Shown here one piece after another: positions 1 to 11,125 of a stretch of 64,000 nucleotides of DNA. Under the pieces are notes generated by a model. The model was not told where the DNA came from and did no database searches. It saw only the letters and a list, made by a program, of their open reading frames with translations. The DNA comes from Sialis fuliginosa. Lineage: Eukaryota > Arthropoda > Insecta > Megaloptera > Sialidae. Made by a program: the position numbers and the translations under genes. The stretch's first letter is position 1. The number at the start of each line of letters is the position of its first letter. The stretch lies in assembly GCA_961205875.1 (NCBI GenBank), contig OY540817.1, positions 19,379,001 to 19,443,000 of the forward strand, in the 5' to 3' direction.

Positions 1-556
1 ACTTTGAAGAATTTCAAGCTGTCTTTGTTTTTCATCGTCAGTGATTTTTTCCACTTGTTCTTCTTGATTTGCTTCTTCTTCACCATTTTCGACAAATCTT
101 GAATCTATTTGAAACCTTTCATCGTTTTTAAACCTTGATTGAAGTTCGAAGAGCTGAAACAAATACACATTTTAATTTTTTAGATTAAATATTTATTTGT
201 TAAATTTACCTTTTGGCCTTCTATTCCTTCAAATTGTTTCTTCAATTCAAAATTTGCTGATAAATCAAAATTGTCATCATCTTCATCTTGAAAAAGAGAA
301 GGTTTCTTAGATTTAGGTTCAGTAGCATTTAGTTTCCTTTTTTTTGTATCAACAGCATTGAAATCATCATCAAATCTTATTTTATTTTTATTTCCAGAGT
401 CCTGCAACAAATTTAATTGTTAATTTTCATTTGTATTAATTGGTTTATAATTCTTACAATTGATGATAACGAATTTTGAATAGCAGCTTTCTGTTTTTTA
501 TAAGCTTCAGTTTTTTCTATTAAAGATTTTTTCCTTTTTTCTTCAGCTATAGACAT
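1..556 (-). CDS. NOL8: NOL8-like nucleolar protein, 5' part (runs off left edge)
   Basis: Three exons can be read on the minus strand: 556-458, 401-210 and 153 to the window edge, all joined in phase 0 by GT..AG introns. The start ATG at 556 (context AAAATG) has an in-frame TGA four codons upstream. The protein begins with a Lys/Glu-rich helix (MSIAEEKRKKSLIEKTEAY), has an acidic middle (QDEDDDNFDLS) and then the block LFELQSRFKNDERFQIDSRF followed by Glu-rich sequence. That last block matches, from memory, the conserved C-terminal region of NOL8, a nucleolar protein of rRNA processing. NOL8 normally starts with an RRM domain, and none is seen here. Either this lineage has a short form, or ATG 556 is an internal exon start and the RRM lies beyond an intron. 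The divergent BBS4 start only 534 bp away favours the short form. The 3' part lies outside the window. Confidence 0.62.
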
Positions 557-1089
557 TTTACAAGTGTTTCAATCGTTTCAATATTTTTGTAAAAGTATTA
601 ACAATATTTTCAGGTTATGTTTACACCACATGTTCTGACCATAGAATAATTTTGACTGATTTTTGACTATTTATTTTGTTATTGAAATTCGAAAAACATT
701 ATGAAAAATGTATATGATTTTATAGCCTTGCGTAATTAAAATTACTGGTTTTATATATAATTGAAATAAAAGTCCTTTTTTAATATATTTATAAATTCAT
801 TGAAAATTAATTGTTTTCTATATATATTTATAAAAAAATAATTTTAAATAGCTGTTACAGTATTTGTAAATATATTTACAATCTTATACATATTTATTTT
901 CTGTAATAATTTTAAAATCTATATTAGGTCTGTTTATAATTAGGTATCTACATGCCCCGCTACATGCAATTACATTGTTATCATTGTTGCCATGACAATG
1001 GACTTAAAAATACAGACCTGTAGAGAAAATACAAAAAGGGAAAACTAAACATGATTTTGTACATTTAGAAATTAATTTTTAATTTCAAA
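557..1089. promoter_or_regulatory. Divergent intergenic region between NOL8-like and BBS4
   Basis: These 533 bp separate two start codons that point away from each other, so the stretch probably holds both promoters and 5' UTRs. It is very AT-rich except for a short GC-richer segment near 950-975. No clear TATA box at the right spacing was found on either side, as expected for housekeeping genes. Confidence 0.5.
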
Positions 1090-2946
1090 ATGAGTTCTTT
1101 AATAAAAAATGGAAAACACACTGTACAGACAAAACCAAAGCTTGCCATAAAACCAACAAATAAAGGTAGCAAAAATGATAATTAATCATACAAAAAAATG
1201 ATGAACCTTTTTATTTGATTTGCAGAGCAAACACCTCTAGAACATAGAAACTGGTTTATTCACACACAATACGTACGAGGTGACTTTACTTTATGCCGAT
1301 TACTGACTGATCAAGAACTAAAAAGGAGTAACGGACGAAATGAATTTGCTAATTTTATAAATGTAATATTTCATTATTTTGAAAAACAATTATTTCTATA
1401 ACTGGAAAATTTTTATTTTATATAGGGGTTGATGTTCAGAGATGAAGGGAATATCCAAGAAGCTTTAGACACATTTCAAAAATGTTATAAAATTAATTCA
1501 ACAAATACTGATACCATAAAACTTATAGGAGAATGTTTGTACATACTTGGGCGATATAGAATATCTTTAGAGGCATATTTAGAGAGTGAAACTCAATCAA
1601 AGAAACCAGATTGGGAAGTGTATTATAATATAGGTAATGGATTTAAAAACTGAGTATTTTATACTATATAACTTTTCATTTTAATATGTAAAACAATTAG
1701 GACGTTGTTTGGTAAAATTGGGCGACAATGAACGTGCTATTGAATACGTTAAGCGTGGTGTGTATTTAGCGCCCCAACAAAAACCAGCCTTGTTGTTATC
1801 AAAACTTTTGAGCGATTCTGGAAACATAGACTCTGCAGCTGCTGTTTGTACAAATGCCTTACAGTAAGTTATTAATGTTTTTATAATTGAGTTCAAGCTA
1901 AAATAAAAAATCACTAATTTCATTTTAGACATTTCCCTGAAAGTACTGAAATATTAACCGAACTAGGAATTTTACAAATAAGACGAGGTCATTCTGAAAT
2001 GGCATTTGAAAGGCTAGGATCCGCTCTGGCATTGAAATCACATAATTTCAAAGCTTTACTTGCTATAGGATGTATTGCACAGGTATACCAACAATAACAT
2101 CTTAATGTTTAAAATAATTACATTTATTTTATACATTTTAAAACAGAATCATGGAGATTTTGATGTTGCACTTTCTAAGTACCGTTTAGCAGCACAATTA
2201 TGTTCTGATTCGCCAGCCCTTTGGAACAATATCGGACTTTGTTTTTATATTAAGCAAAAATATGTCGGGGTATGGTGTTTTCTCAAAAAATTAAATAAAA
2301 AAACTAAAATTTAATTTATTTTTAGGCTGTCAGTTGTTTAAATCGTGCCCGATGGTTATCTCCATTATGTTGGCGTGCTTGTTATAATTTAGCTATTGTT
2401 TATGGTGTAGCAACACAGCAACCTGCTTCAGCGTTTCAACAATTAAGTATTGCATTGGCTCTACGACCTGATCACGCACCTTCTTTTGTTTTATTAGGAG
2501 GTAATAAAATAGTTAATTTTAATGATAATAATTATATTTTTAAATTATATTGCAGTTATTTTGAAACAGTTGGGTGACATGGGTAATATGTTAAGAGCAC
2601 TTGAAAAAGCTTATGAATTGGATTCTCGTGATCCTATAGTTCTTGTCAATTATGGGTTATGTTTATGTGAAAATGGGTATTTTGATAAAGCTTCGGAAAT
2701 TTCTAAGCAGTTGAATGATATTATTTCTAATACAAGTGAAGAACAAACAATCGACAGTGAAGTAATAATAAAAATATATTTTTTGTATTCGTTAAAATAT
2801 ATATTTACATAATACATACTTGTTTATAGCTCCTCAAATCAGCAGACAGAATTAATAATTTTATAACTGTTGAAGAACCTGTGACTGAAAGTAATGAAAA
2901 TGTTGATATCAATGAGCCAGTCCAATTACAACCTGATGAAGTGTAA
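1090..2946 (+). CDS. BBS4: BBS4, TPR subunit of the BBSome
   Basis: Nine exons: 1090-1165, 1226-1362, 1426-1633, 1701-1863, 1929-2082, 2147-2269, 2326-2500, 2556-2761 and 2830-2946, all with GT..AG borders. They join to 1359 nt, or 452 aa (human BBS4 is about 519). The N-terminal part contains EHRNWFIHTQYVRGDF, typical of BBS4. It is followed by successive TPR repeats, for example GNIQEALDTFQKCYKINSTN, GDNERAIEYVKRGVYLAP, GHSEMAFERLGSALALKS, GDFDVALSKYRLAAQLC, SPALWNNIGLCFY and GDMGNMLRALEKAYELDSRD. BBS4 is a core BBSome subunit that helps membrane-protein traffic in cilia, in insects mainly in ciliated sensory neurons. The tail (residues after about 415) is short and acidic. The start has clean AAAATG context. 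Family assignment is firm; exact exon ends are inferred. Confidence 0.93.
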
Positions 2947-3233
2947 AATCGGTAAAATCACTTAAAATTACTACTGGTTTCAACAATTCATATTTTGTAA
3001 ACAATCGTTTGTAATAATGGGTAATGTAGGAATCTACTACGTACTTCCTTTAACATTTTGTTTTGATTATTTGACAACAATCGCAACAATCACTTTAGAA
3101 AAGATGCAGTGAAATATTCTATTATCTGTAATATCATAATAAAGAGTTAAAATTCTTTAGTGTTTGAGAAAGTAGTTCAAATACTGTTTTAAAATTATTC
3201 TTAATTATCAATGAATATGAAACATATATAAAA

Positions 3234-4229
3234 ATGAATATGAACACAAATAAAAACTGCAGACTATGTCTCAGTGACAATACATTAACAATAGATATTT
3301 TTGACGAAAATTCTCAAAAAATGGGAATTCAAGATAATTTAAATAAATATATTCCAATCCAAATTAATAAAAATGATAGTTATTCCACACGAATATGCCA
3401 TAGATGTATAACAGCACTTGAAAATTTTGACACATTTGTAAATAAAGTTAGATATGTTGACAAAGTTTTAAAAACAAATGAGTCAACTTTAGAAAAGTTA
3501 CAAGAAAATTATAACCTGGTAAAAAGTACAAAAGGGCCTCTGATTTACAGAAGAAATAATTTGCCTCAAAAATATTTTAATAGTTCAGATTCTTCTTCGT
3601 TAATAGAATTGACTACATCAAATAATACAAGTATAGAAAAACAGGGAAATGATACTATAAATAAAAATAAAGTATCATTTAATAAAGAAATAGAATTTAT
3701 ATATGTATCCGATGATTCAAGTTCAAAAGAAGGGGGGGAAATACTTGGAAAGTTATATAAAAATCAAATTAATTTAGAGTCAAACAATTTTTTTGATGAA
3801 CAAAATAATTGTCTTTCAATAAATACTAAAAATGGAGAAAAGTTGCCTAAAGACTATTTAAGTTCAGATTTTTGTGATTCATTTTCACCAAATAATGAAT
3901 TATTGACAGAAAAATTTAAAAATACGAACAATGTCAATAAAACAACAAAAATTGTATTTGATTCTGACGATTCAGATTCACAATACGAAATTGATGTAAG
4001 AAAAAAGCCACAAGAAACAAGTTTTAATATAGAAAATCAACCTCACGAATATACATTTAAAAGAGCACTGGATGAATTCAACAAGAAAGAATGCCTTGCA
4101 ATTGAAAAAACCCAAGAAGAAGAAATGTGGACTCAGACATTCAGAAATAGAATTATAAATAGTGATTTTGATAGTCTTAGGTTGACTCCTAACACAGATA
4201 TTGTATTAAAGCGTCTACGAAATTGTTAA
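3234..4229 (+). CDS. ZAD-domain protein without C2H2 fingers
   Basis: Intronless 331-aa protein. The N-terminal ZAD (zinc-finger-associated domain) has its four zinc ligands as CRLC (C9, C12) and CHRC (C55, C58). This is an arthropod-expanded dimerisation domain usually joined to C2H2 fingers in DNA-binding proteins. No C2H2 finger follows. Residues about 100-330 are Asn/Ser-rich and probably disordered, with two hydrophobic-acidic patches, IEFIYVSDDSSS (about 153-164) and KIVFDSDDSDS (about 239-249), that look like SUMO-interacting motifs. A helical, charged C-terminal part follows (about 275-331). It lies 287 bp after BBS4 on the same strand, with an AATAAA about 50 bp past the stop. A scaffold role in chromatin is only inference. 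A second in-frame Met at codon 3 could also be the start. Confidence 0.85.
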   Translation: MNMNTNKNCRLCLSDNTLTIDIFDENSQKMGIQDNLNKYIPIQINKNDSYSTRICHRCITALENFDTFVNKVRYVDKVLKTNESTLEKLQENYNLVKSTKGPLIYRRNNLPQKYFNSSDSSSLIELTTSNNTSIEKQGNDTINKNKVSFNKEIEFIYVSDDSSSKEGGEILGKLYKNQINLESNNFFDEQNNCLSINTKNGEKLPKDYLSSDFCDSFSPNNELLTEKFKNTNNVNKTTKIVFDSDDSDSQYEIDVRKKPQETSFNIENQPHEYTFKRALDEFNKKECLAIEKTQEEEMWTQTFRNRIINSDFDSLRLTPNTDIVLKRLRNC

Positions 4230-4411
4230 TGTACTTAACATTACTATTTCAATTTTGTATATAATTTTTAATTGTCAAATAAATATTATTCAAAATTAAC
4301 ATAATCATCTCAACTTATTACTTTATTTTATTACACTGATAAGAAAATAAATAATAAAGATAAGCATTTTATTCAAAATATTATAAAATATTCACATACA
4401 TATTCTAGAAA
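4230..4411. terminator. Tail-to-tail 3' ends of the ZAD gene and KAT14
   Basis: The two genes converge with 182 bp between stops. AATAAA on the plus strand near 4279 suits the ZAD transcript. TTTATT-type stretches near 4323-4375 give candidate minus-strand poly(A) signals for KAT14. The two 3' UTRs may overlap. Confidence 0.45.
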
Positions 4412-6910
4412 TTATCGGCTCAGTCTTAAAAACAATGCATGTCTACATTGATCAGTATCGGTAGAAGGTAGGTATTTATCGTAAAAATTCTGAACGAATT
4501 CTTCTACTTTGAAACCAAACTGTTGGTATAAAATAACAGCGGAGTTTGTGGCTGACACATGTAACGTTATATCTCTGCCCATGCAAGTCTGAAAAAAATC
4601 ACAGATTAAATATAATTCTTAACACATATATTTCATATTTGATATTTCTTTAATTTATTACAACTTTGACTAACCTGTATAAGATGATACAACATGAAAG
4701 TACCAATTCCAGCTCGACGCCACTCTGGACGAGTGAATATAAATGAAATGTAAGCTTCATTGTGGCCAACATCAGGAACTAAGAATGCAAATCCTACAAC
4801 CAGCTTTTTGTACAATGCAATGCAACTAAAATCTGGATATTGTAATGCTTCTGTCACTGAAAATGAATTTTTTATTCATTACGCATAAAATGAGACAAAA
4901 TTTTAAAAACTACTTGAACTTTAAGGAACTTTCTCGTATTGAATTATTTTTTATGGTTTGTTGAATTAGTCATTTCGGTTTTTAAATAGTTCATAACTTA
5001 CTGTCAATCCCAGGCCAAAAATGCAGCTGGCAAAGATGGTTAATTGCAGGAATCAAATGTAAAGCTACGTAGCAATAATCGATGGGAGCTATAGCAGCAG
5101 CTGGCTGTTTTGTTTTTGTTGTCAGTTCCAACATCAACCGTAACCACAGAGGTTTTGACGAGAAGTCTCTCCGGATGTATGGTGGGAGAGACCGTTTTGT
5201 GTACGGTGAAATCTGTGGCTGCGGTTTGATTCCACCAGTTATTCGGTTTGTAAACGAAATGTTCTGTACAAAGAAGTGTTTTAAATTTTTTCTATTCCCA
5301 ATGTGGGTTTATAATATGTTTTTAAAATAGATAGAAATAAATATTACCTGATAATCAAGAATACTAGAAGCTAAAAGAACATGGAATTTGTCCAGACAGT
5401 TTTCTTTGATAACGTTATTCCTTAGAACCGGTGAACCGTTACGCATTAAGCTATCGATGTCAAACACTTCTATGCGATGCGCTCTTTTCCGTGCCCGCAG
5501 TCGTAGCTTTGCCCGTAAACGTACTAAATCAGTTGAGATGCTTTCAACTCGTGTTAATTTGTTGAGGTATTTTTCTTCTTCTTTCGGTAACATAGGCATA
5601 CCAACACTGAAATAAAATTAATATTATTAAACATGACCACAAACATTTATAAAAATCACTTACTTTGTCCGTAAAACATCACGAAAACATTCTTCTGCTT
5701 CCCACGGTCTTTTCCTACATGTAGATTTATTAAACAGTGATTTAGGATACGATACACTCAAAGTATTTACGTCTACGTGTTCGATTTTAGTTTTGATGCA
5801 AGTTTCATTTACTTTAGGTGTTATAATTTCATTACTTTTTTGTGATGTTGACATACATGTTTTATTTTCTTCTTCTTCATAATTATTTTCAAATGGATCC
5901 AGATTGAAAGAGTTCCATTCATGTAAAAGGTTCGATGAAAATAATTCGGAATCTAAACTATATATAATAAAAGTAGATATTAATCATTTAAAATGTAAAA
6001 AAAAAATAGTTGAAAATAAATGTTTTGAATACCTTGATTGATCTGCTAATAAACTATCAACAAACGATGCACAATCTTCTCCAATACTTTCTATTTTTGA
6101 ACTGGTTGTACTCGTTTCAGGCAATGATTTGTGTCCGTGCATTACCAATAAATTTTCTAAAATAACTGCATCTGATTCACAATCTTTTTCATTGTTTTCT
6201 TTTTTTATTTGAGCTTTTAACTGCCCTAACTCTGAATCTAAAAAAATAAAATAATTACATAACAGTATTTAATAACATAAATAAGATCACTAACTCAGCT
6301 TAGAAGCAATTTCTGGACTAAGTTCTGGATGAGTGAGACACCACCACCCAGACTCTCCTAATTCTTCAATTCCTGATTTAAAAAACAATCCACTGTTAGA
6401 TGATAAAGTTCCAGCAATTGTTCCCATCCAATTCTTCTTCTGTTTACTGCAATGATGAAACACATACATTTAAATGATTTATTTTATTTTATATAACAAT
6501 TTAAAACTTACACATCTTTCTTGAATAGTATATTCCAATTTTTATCAATAAAAGAACAGATATGTATTTTCCAATGAAAATAACCTTTCCGAGCAAGACA
6601 TTGTGATTTCATTAAAAGTTCATTAAGTGTCAATACAATGACTTGAAACCTATAAAATAATACTATTTAGTAAAATCCTTAAAAAGTTATGCTGATATGA
6701 TTACCATGTTATTTTATCTCGTATAATTATTTCAGTTTGATTATCGGAACATTCTGCACAAGTAAATTTAAAAAATACATCTCCGCATAGTGATCCTGGT
6801 GTTGATCCCCGTTTTAAACAATTCAAATGTATTACTTTTTTGCAGATAATACATTCTAAGGCAGAACTCGAAGCAAGGAGAGAACAATATTTACATTTAT
6901 CATTCGACAT
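4412..6910 (-). CDS. KAT14: KAT14 (Atac2/CSRP2BP), acetyltransferase-fold ATAC subunit
   Basis: Nine exons on the minus strand: 6910-6705, 6649-6512, 6446-6295, 6237-6033, 5957-5664, 5606-5348, 5263-5002, 4856-4675 and 4588-4412. They sum to 1875 nt, or 624 aa. The N-terminus is a Cys/His zinc module (C6, C9, C20, C23, H28, C31, C42, C51, C54) ending in SLCGDVFFKFTCAECSDN, followed by ARKGYFHWKIHICSFIDKNW; both are hallmarks of KAT14. A long polar linker spans about 170-330. The last about 120 residues are a GNAT fold with the acetyl-CoA loop in RPEWRRAGIGT (near 548-558) and the final strand VSATNSAVILYQQFGF. KAT14 belongs to the ATAC histone acetyltransferase complex in the nucleus. The start follows a short AT-rich leader. 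I saw no frameshift. Confidence 0.92.
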
Positions 6911-7601
6911 GTCGAATAATATACAATGTAAATAGATTTAATGATGTAGGTAAAATTTATATAGCTTCATTGGCTTCATTGTTAAATTCAATAACATAAC
7001 CAACAAAAGTCACTCCTGTCAAACTAGCGTGGGTTCCATAGATTATAACGATTATAATATATTATTGAAATTTCTATCATGATTCATGACTATTAATTTT
7101 AAATCCTAGACCCGGAAAACTCCGGGATTCGACGGAAAATACAGGATTCCGTCACTCAGTAGGTATATATTTTTTATATTGCTGTGCTTATTTTTCTAAT
7201 GGGTTAATTTCTAAATTTGTACCATGACAATTTTAGTTTACTACAATATTATGTATATCTGCGTAGATAAACAGGTAACATAAAACTAATTAGGTAATAG
7301 GATCTATGAAGATAAATAGATATCAATTCAGTAAGTTCGAAAATATGCGTATTATACCTGTGTAGATAAACACCTATAATATAGGTAATATATATAAGTA
7401 AATAAATATATATAATTAATTACAAAGAGTGTATCAATTTTTATGCGCATCTGAATTCAGGATGCCCTAATACATTTGATAGCACCTCTAGCTTGTAAAA
7501 AAATAATAATTTAAATATGCATATGTTTTTGCATAATCCGCATTTGTTTGGTTGTTTAGTCAGTCAATGTTTTCATAGATTGCAATGGACATCTTCAGGG
7601 C
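6911..7601. other. Intergenic, KAT14 promoter side; no gene seen
   Basis: AT-rich spacer between the KAT14 start and the first MBF2 promoter block. At 7110-7160 a small run of CCGGGA/TCCGGG-like words (ACCCGGAAAACTCCGGGATT) looks like a transposon remnant of the kind seen elsewhere in the window. Nothing else is supported. Confidence 0.5.
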
Positions 7602-8059
7602 TCAGTGAAAAATGCATTTTCACTATCTGCGCCTACAGAACTACGAAACGATACGGCTTATACCCAAAAACCAAAATTCATATCAATATCACCGCGGAAG
7701 CCTTAAAGCTCGTTAATGAGTTACATTAAAGATTTTAGTCAAAACAAGCGAGATTATAGAAATTTCAAGATAAACAACTTAAAAAACAAATACATATAGA
7801 TTATATTTTGATTACTTACAATTAGTTAAATGTTCTTTTGTGATTTTATTTTTGAAAAATATATATTTCATAATATCTATATCAATTATTTAATAACAAT
7901 ATTATCACAGAACAGTTAATTCCACGAAATTATTGGTATAGACAAGTGCATTATTATAAGATTAAAAAAAAGATATTATTGTATGAAAACATATAAAATC
8001 TAAAACTTTTGCCATTTTTTTAAAGTCAAAATTTTCTATTTGATTTAAACGGTCCTACA
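7602..8059 (+). repeat. Upstream block of MBF2-1, duplicated before MBF2-3
   Basis: This stretch has a second copy at 14350-14527 plus 16216-16461, where it is split by a 1.7-kb foldback element. Shared landmarks are the CAGTGAAAAATG start, a conserved open segment (readable as KTKIHINITAEALKLVNE) and the promoter. A TATAAAA box lies at 7992, 68 bp before the ATG. The small open frame at 7517-7729 is not counted as a gene, because the second copy has lost part of it and no matching start or partner exon is seen. Confidence 0.75.
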
Positions 8060-9701
8060 ATGAAGTATTTTATTATTATCGCAGTTTTGGTCGGTGTTGT
8101 ATTCACCAACCCACTTTTGGAGGAAATTCAGCCAAAAAGTTCTTTGATAAATTGTATTACTGAGAATCCTGGAGTCCATGCAAGAACAAGCCATCATTAT
8201 GTAAGTTATATTTGTAAATTTGGTTTAAATAAGAATCGAAACGAACCTGAATGGTTTAACTTTGAATTATTCAAAATCTGTAACGATCTCTGTCAAATGT
8301 AAACGTCGATTATAAATCGAAAACGTACAGTCACCTGCATTAATGGTCTTGCAGTTTGTATTCATTTTCGTTTATCACAAGCTTAGTAGGCTCATCCCAT
8401 TTGATTATTATAATATTTAAATCATTTCTCCATGTATCAAACAAAGACAGATATTTTGAAGTTCATTTGCTAGATAAAGAACTACTCTTCGTTTATAATA
8501 GGTACTCATATATATTTGTGCAATTTAATTACTATGTAATCTATTGAAAATTGTATACGTAAATTTTGTGGTAATAAATATTTGATATTCCGAATTTTAG
8601 TATTAAAATATATTAAACTTGATAGAAAAAGATAACCGATGGTGTTTGTCTTTAAATTTGGAATCTGTTGTAAGCGATTCTAGCCTTTAGGGTGCCAGAC
8701 GAGTTCTGTAGGCGACTGTACATATGAAGCCCTACACAAAATTATTAAGTTATTTTGTTTTTTGTATAAGTGAGTACGTTTACACAGCACTTTTATTCCG
8801 GTTTAACTATAACCGGTATAATAAAACCGGGTGTTAAAGTCCGTGTAAACGGCACTTTACACCCGACATAACTAATCGGGTTTAGTTATGCTATTCCTCT
8901 TGGTCTACGGGAATAGCATAACTAAACCGGAATAGAGCAGGAATAAAAATGCGTGTAAACTGCACGGATATAATTATACCTATTTAGCCAACCTCAAAAA
9001 ATATAAGTATCTACGGAGTATATAGGGATGTCATCGTAATGCACTTCGCATTAACATTTGAAAAAGCGTCGTCAGTTAAAATATGGTTAAAACATCTGAG
9101 ATGAAGAGATGGAAAACAAAAGAAACGTGATTCGAGGGACATAAAAGAGACGAAATATTTTTGAGATTTCTTGTAGGTACACCATCGAACTTATAGCGTA
9201 TTTCAAATCGGAATTATAATTCCAGCTGACGTCACTTATTCTCGTATGTGTAAACACCACCAGTTGAAACGGTTTTATTACGTCGGTTATAGTTAAACCG
9301 GAATAAAAGCGCTGTGTAAACGTACTCACAGATACATTTTTAAAGATTTGATCTGCTTCAAGTAGGTACACCGGTTCGATTCGATTCGTATTCCTGAAAT
9401 AAATATTAAAAAATACTATCTAAAATTATATATTGTTATACAGCATGAACCAGGTTCTGGAATTAGTGATGAAGTCGTTACATATATTGTACCAGGGGTT
9501 CCAGATCCGGCTGATCCCGTTTACATTACTTGCATCAGGGTCATAGATCAAAAACAAAACCATGAAGATTTTGAAGCTGATGTGAAAATAATTGATGGTG
9601 GACTGTACGAAAGAATGGTTGATTTAAAAATTACATCGCACGAAGATAAGGGATATGATTACGAAATTGAAATTAGACTAAATAAGGCTCCAGTGTTATA
9701 G
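8060..9701 (+). CDS. MBF2-1: secreted MBF2-family protein (subfamily A)
   Basis: Two exons, 8060-8200 and 9444-9701, joined in phase 0, giving 132 aa. Residues 1-16 (MKYFIIIAVLVGVVFT) are a clear signal peptide. The conserved MBF2 layout follows: C32 near the end of exon 1, then YITCIRVID with C77, DGGLYE (G99, G100) and SHEDKGYDYEIEIRL near the end. The family is named after silkworm multiprotein bridging factor 2, a coactivator of FTZ-F1. Many members, including the moth REPAT proteins induced by pathogens in the gut, carry signal peptides and have no settled biochemical role. The intron holds a 560-bp MITE. Closest paralog in the window is the first half of MBF2-3. Confidence 0.88.
8770..9329. 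mobile_element. MITE with GTGAGTACGTTTACACAGC termini
   Basis: Terminal inverted repeats of about 45-60 bp begin GTGAGTACGTTTACACAGC and continue CTTTTATTCCGGTTTAACTA; the right end is the reverse complement with few changes. There is no coding capacity. The paralogous intron of MBF2-3 near 17715-17735 lacks it (TTTGTATAACTTATGCATTT), so it inserted after the duplication or was lost there. No clear target-site duplication could be read, so I do not assign a superfamily. Confidence 0.8.
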
Positions 9702-11058
9702 AACTACGAGTACCTTTCAGTACCTCTATATATACCGGAATTCCGGCCGGAATTCACGTCCAACGTCACTACTATTATATTTTAAATATAAATACATAGA
9801 TTATTATCTTAAATTAATATAACATTGTTCTATATGGCATTTCTTTAATAAAATACATTAAATTATAAAAATAGTGTTTTCTACATATTCTGCAATTTTT
9901 ATAGCTACGTACAACTATTTGTATAGCTATAATTTCGTTTTAAATTACAATAAAAATCAGCCATTTATATGTCAAAGCGACTAACTTCGGTAGGTAATAA
10001 TAGATAAGAATAACCTAGGTACCTATACTTAACTTTCTGTATTGTCTATTTTCTTTATATTTTTGATTTGTGAAGTTAATAACTTTGGCATCTGAATGGC
10101 TCAAATATCATAATCATAGGTTATTTTAAGAAAATTTTTTAACTGCAAATACCTACCTTTTTTGCCTTTTTGCTCTACACGTTCTATATTTATTTCTCTC
10201 TTCACAAAATTATAATAACTTTTTTTTGCAGTACACTTATACTTTTTTATTTTTTTTTTCTACTTGCAATTTTTCAACTACACAAATTAGCTTTTACAAC
10301 TGCAGTTTTCATTTTTGGAACTGCAGAAACAAGCTACAACTACACACTAAAATAACCCCTGCTCATAATAATGTTAAGGCATTGAGTAAAGGTAAATTTG
10401 ATTAATATGGTATTTTTGTTTATTGGAAATTATGCATATTCGCCAGCCTAATTGGCGGTTATGATAAATACATATATTTCCTATTGTAAAATTTACCCGT
10501 TTCTATTCATGATAAACAATATTTATTTTAAAAATTTAGGTTTCCATAAAGGATTCCGATTTTGTTCTACATTTTGTTTAGTTTTAATACTTTTAAATGT
10601 TTAATAAATATGATTACAAAAGTATTGAAAATCTTAAATATTTCATTGTTTTTATCCTTATATATTAAATGCAATTAGTATTGTCCTTTTCCATCCCATT
10701 TTTTCTTTTTTTATATCCATGTATATATGAAATATACATAATATATAAGTAAAGTATAGTGAAACCGATTTTTTTTTAAATCCGCATGCAGTGGCTGTCC
10801 GGGTTTTTGACGGTACGATGCACGATTCGTACCGTCAAAACCTCGGCACTGCATTCTTAAACGAAATAGAGTTAATAGAGTATAGAGTCGTTATTTGTTC
10901 TTTTGTAATTCTATTTTAGAAAAATAATAATAATATCTATAATATTTATCAACTGTCAAAAATAACAATATTATCATATAATAACAATTCCACGAAATTA
11001 TGGCTTAAATGCATTTACAGATAAATAAAAAATTAAGATATTATTGTATGAAAATAGT
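9702..11058 (+). repeat. Tandemly duplicated intergenic block, copy 1 (promoter of MBF2-2)
   Basis: It starts at the MBF2-1 stop (GAACTACGAGTACCTT) and runs to just before the MBF2-2 TATA box. Copy 2 lies at 12473-13833 after MBF2-2, with only small changes. No coding sequence is supported; the small open frame near 10170 exists in both copies only because they are duplicates. It includes the conserved 69-nt hairpin listed separately. Confidence 0.85.
10786..10854 (+). other. 69-nt hairpin, copy 1
   Basis: The outer stem ATGCAGTG pairs with CACTGCAT, and the inner 14-bp perfect stem TTTTGACGGTACGA pairs with TCGTACCGTCAAAA around a short loop. It lies about 270 bp upstream of MBF2-2. It could be a miRNA-like precursor, a cis element or a tiny MITE. 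The sequence alone does not decide. Confidence 0.5.
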
Positions 11059-11066
11059 ATAAAAAT
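11059..11066 (+). promoter_or_regulatory. TATA box of MBF2-2
   Basis: TATAAAAA lies 67 bp before the ATG, in the same relative place as in MBF2-1 (68 bp) and MBF2-3 (68 bp). The downstream AAGTCGAAATTTTCT is conserved in all three. Confidence 0.65.
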
Positions 11067-11125
11067 CAAAACATTTCGTATTTTTTTTAAGTCGAAATTT
11101 TCTAATCGATTTAAACGTAACAACA

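Noticed and set aside
5082..5615. Plus-strand frames inside KAT14
   Set aside because: Antisense to KAT14 exons 6 and 7, which have consistent splice borders and family motifs.
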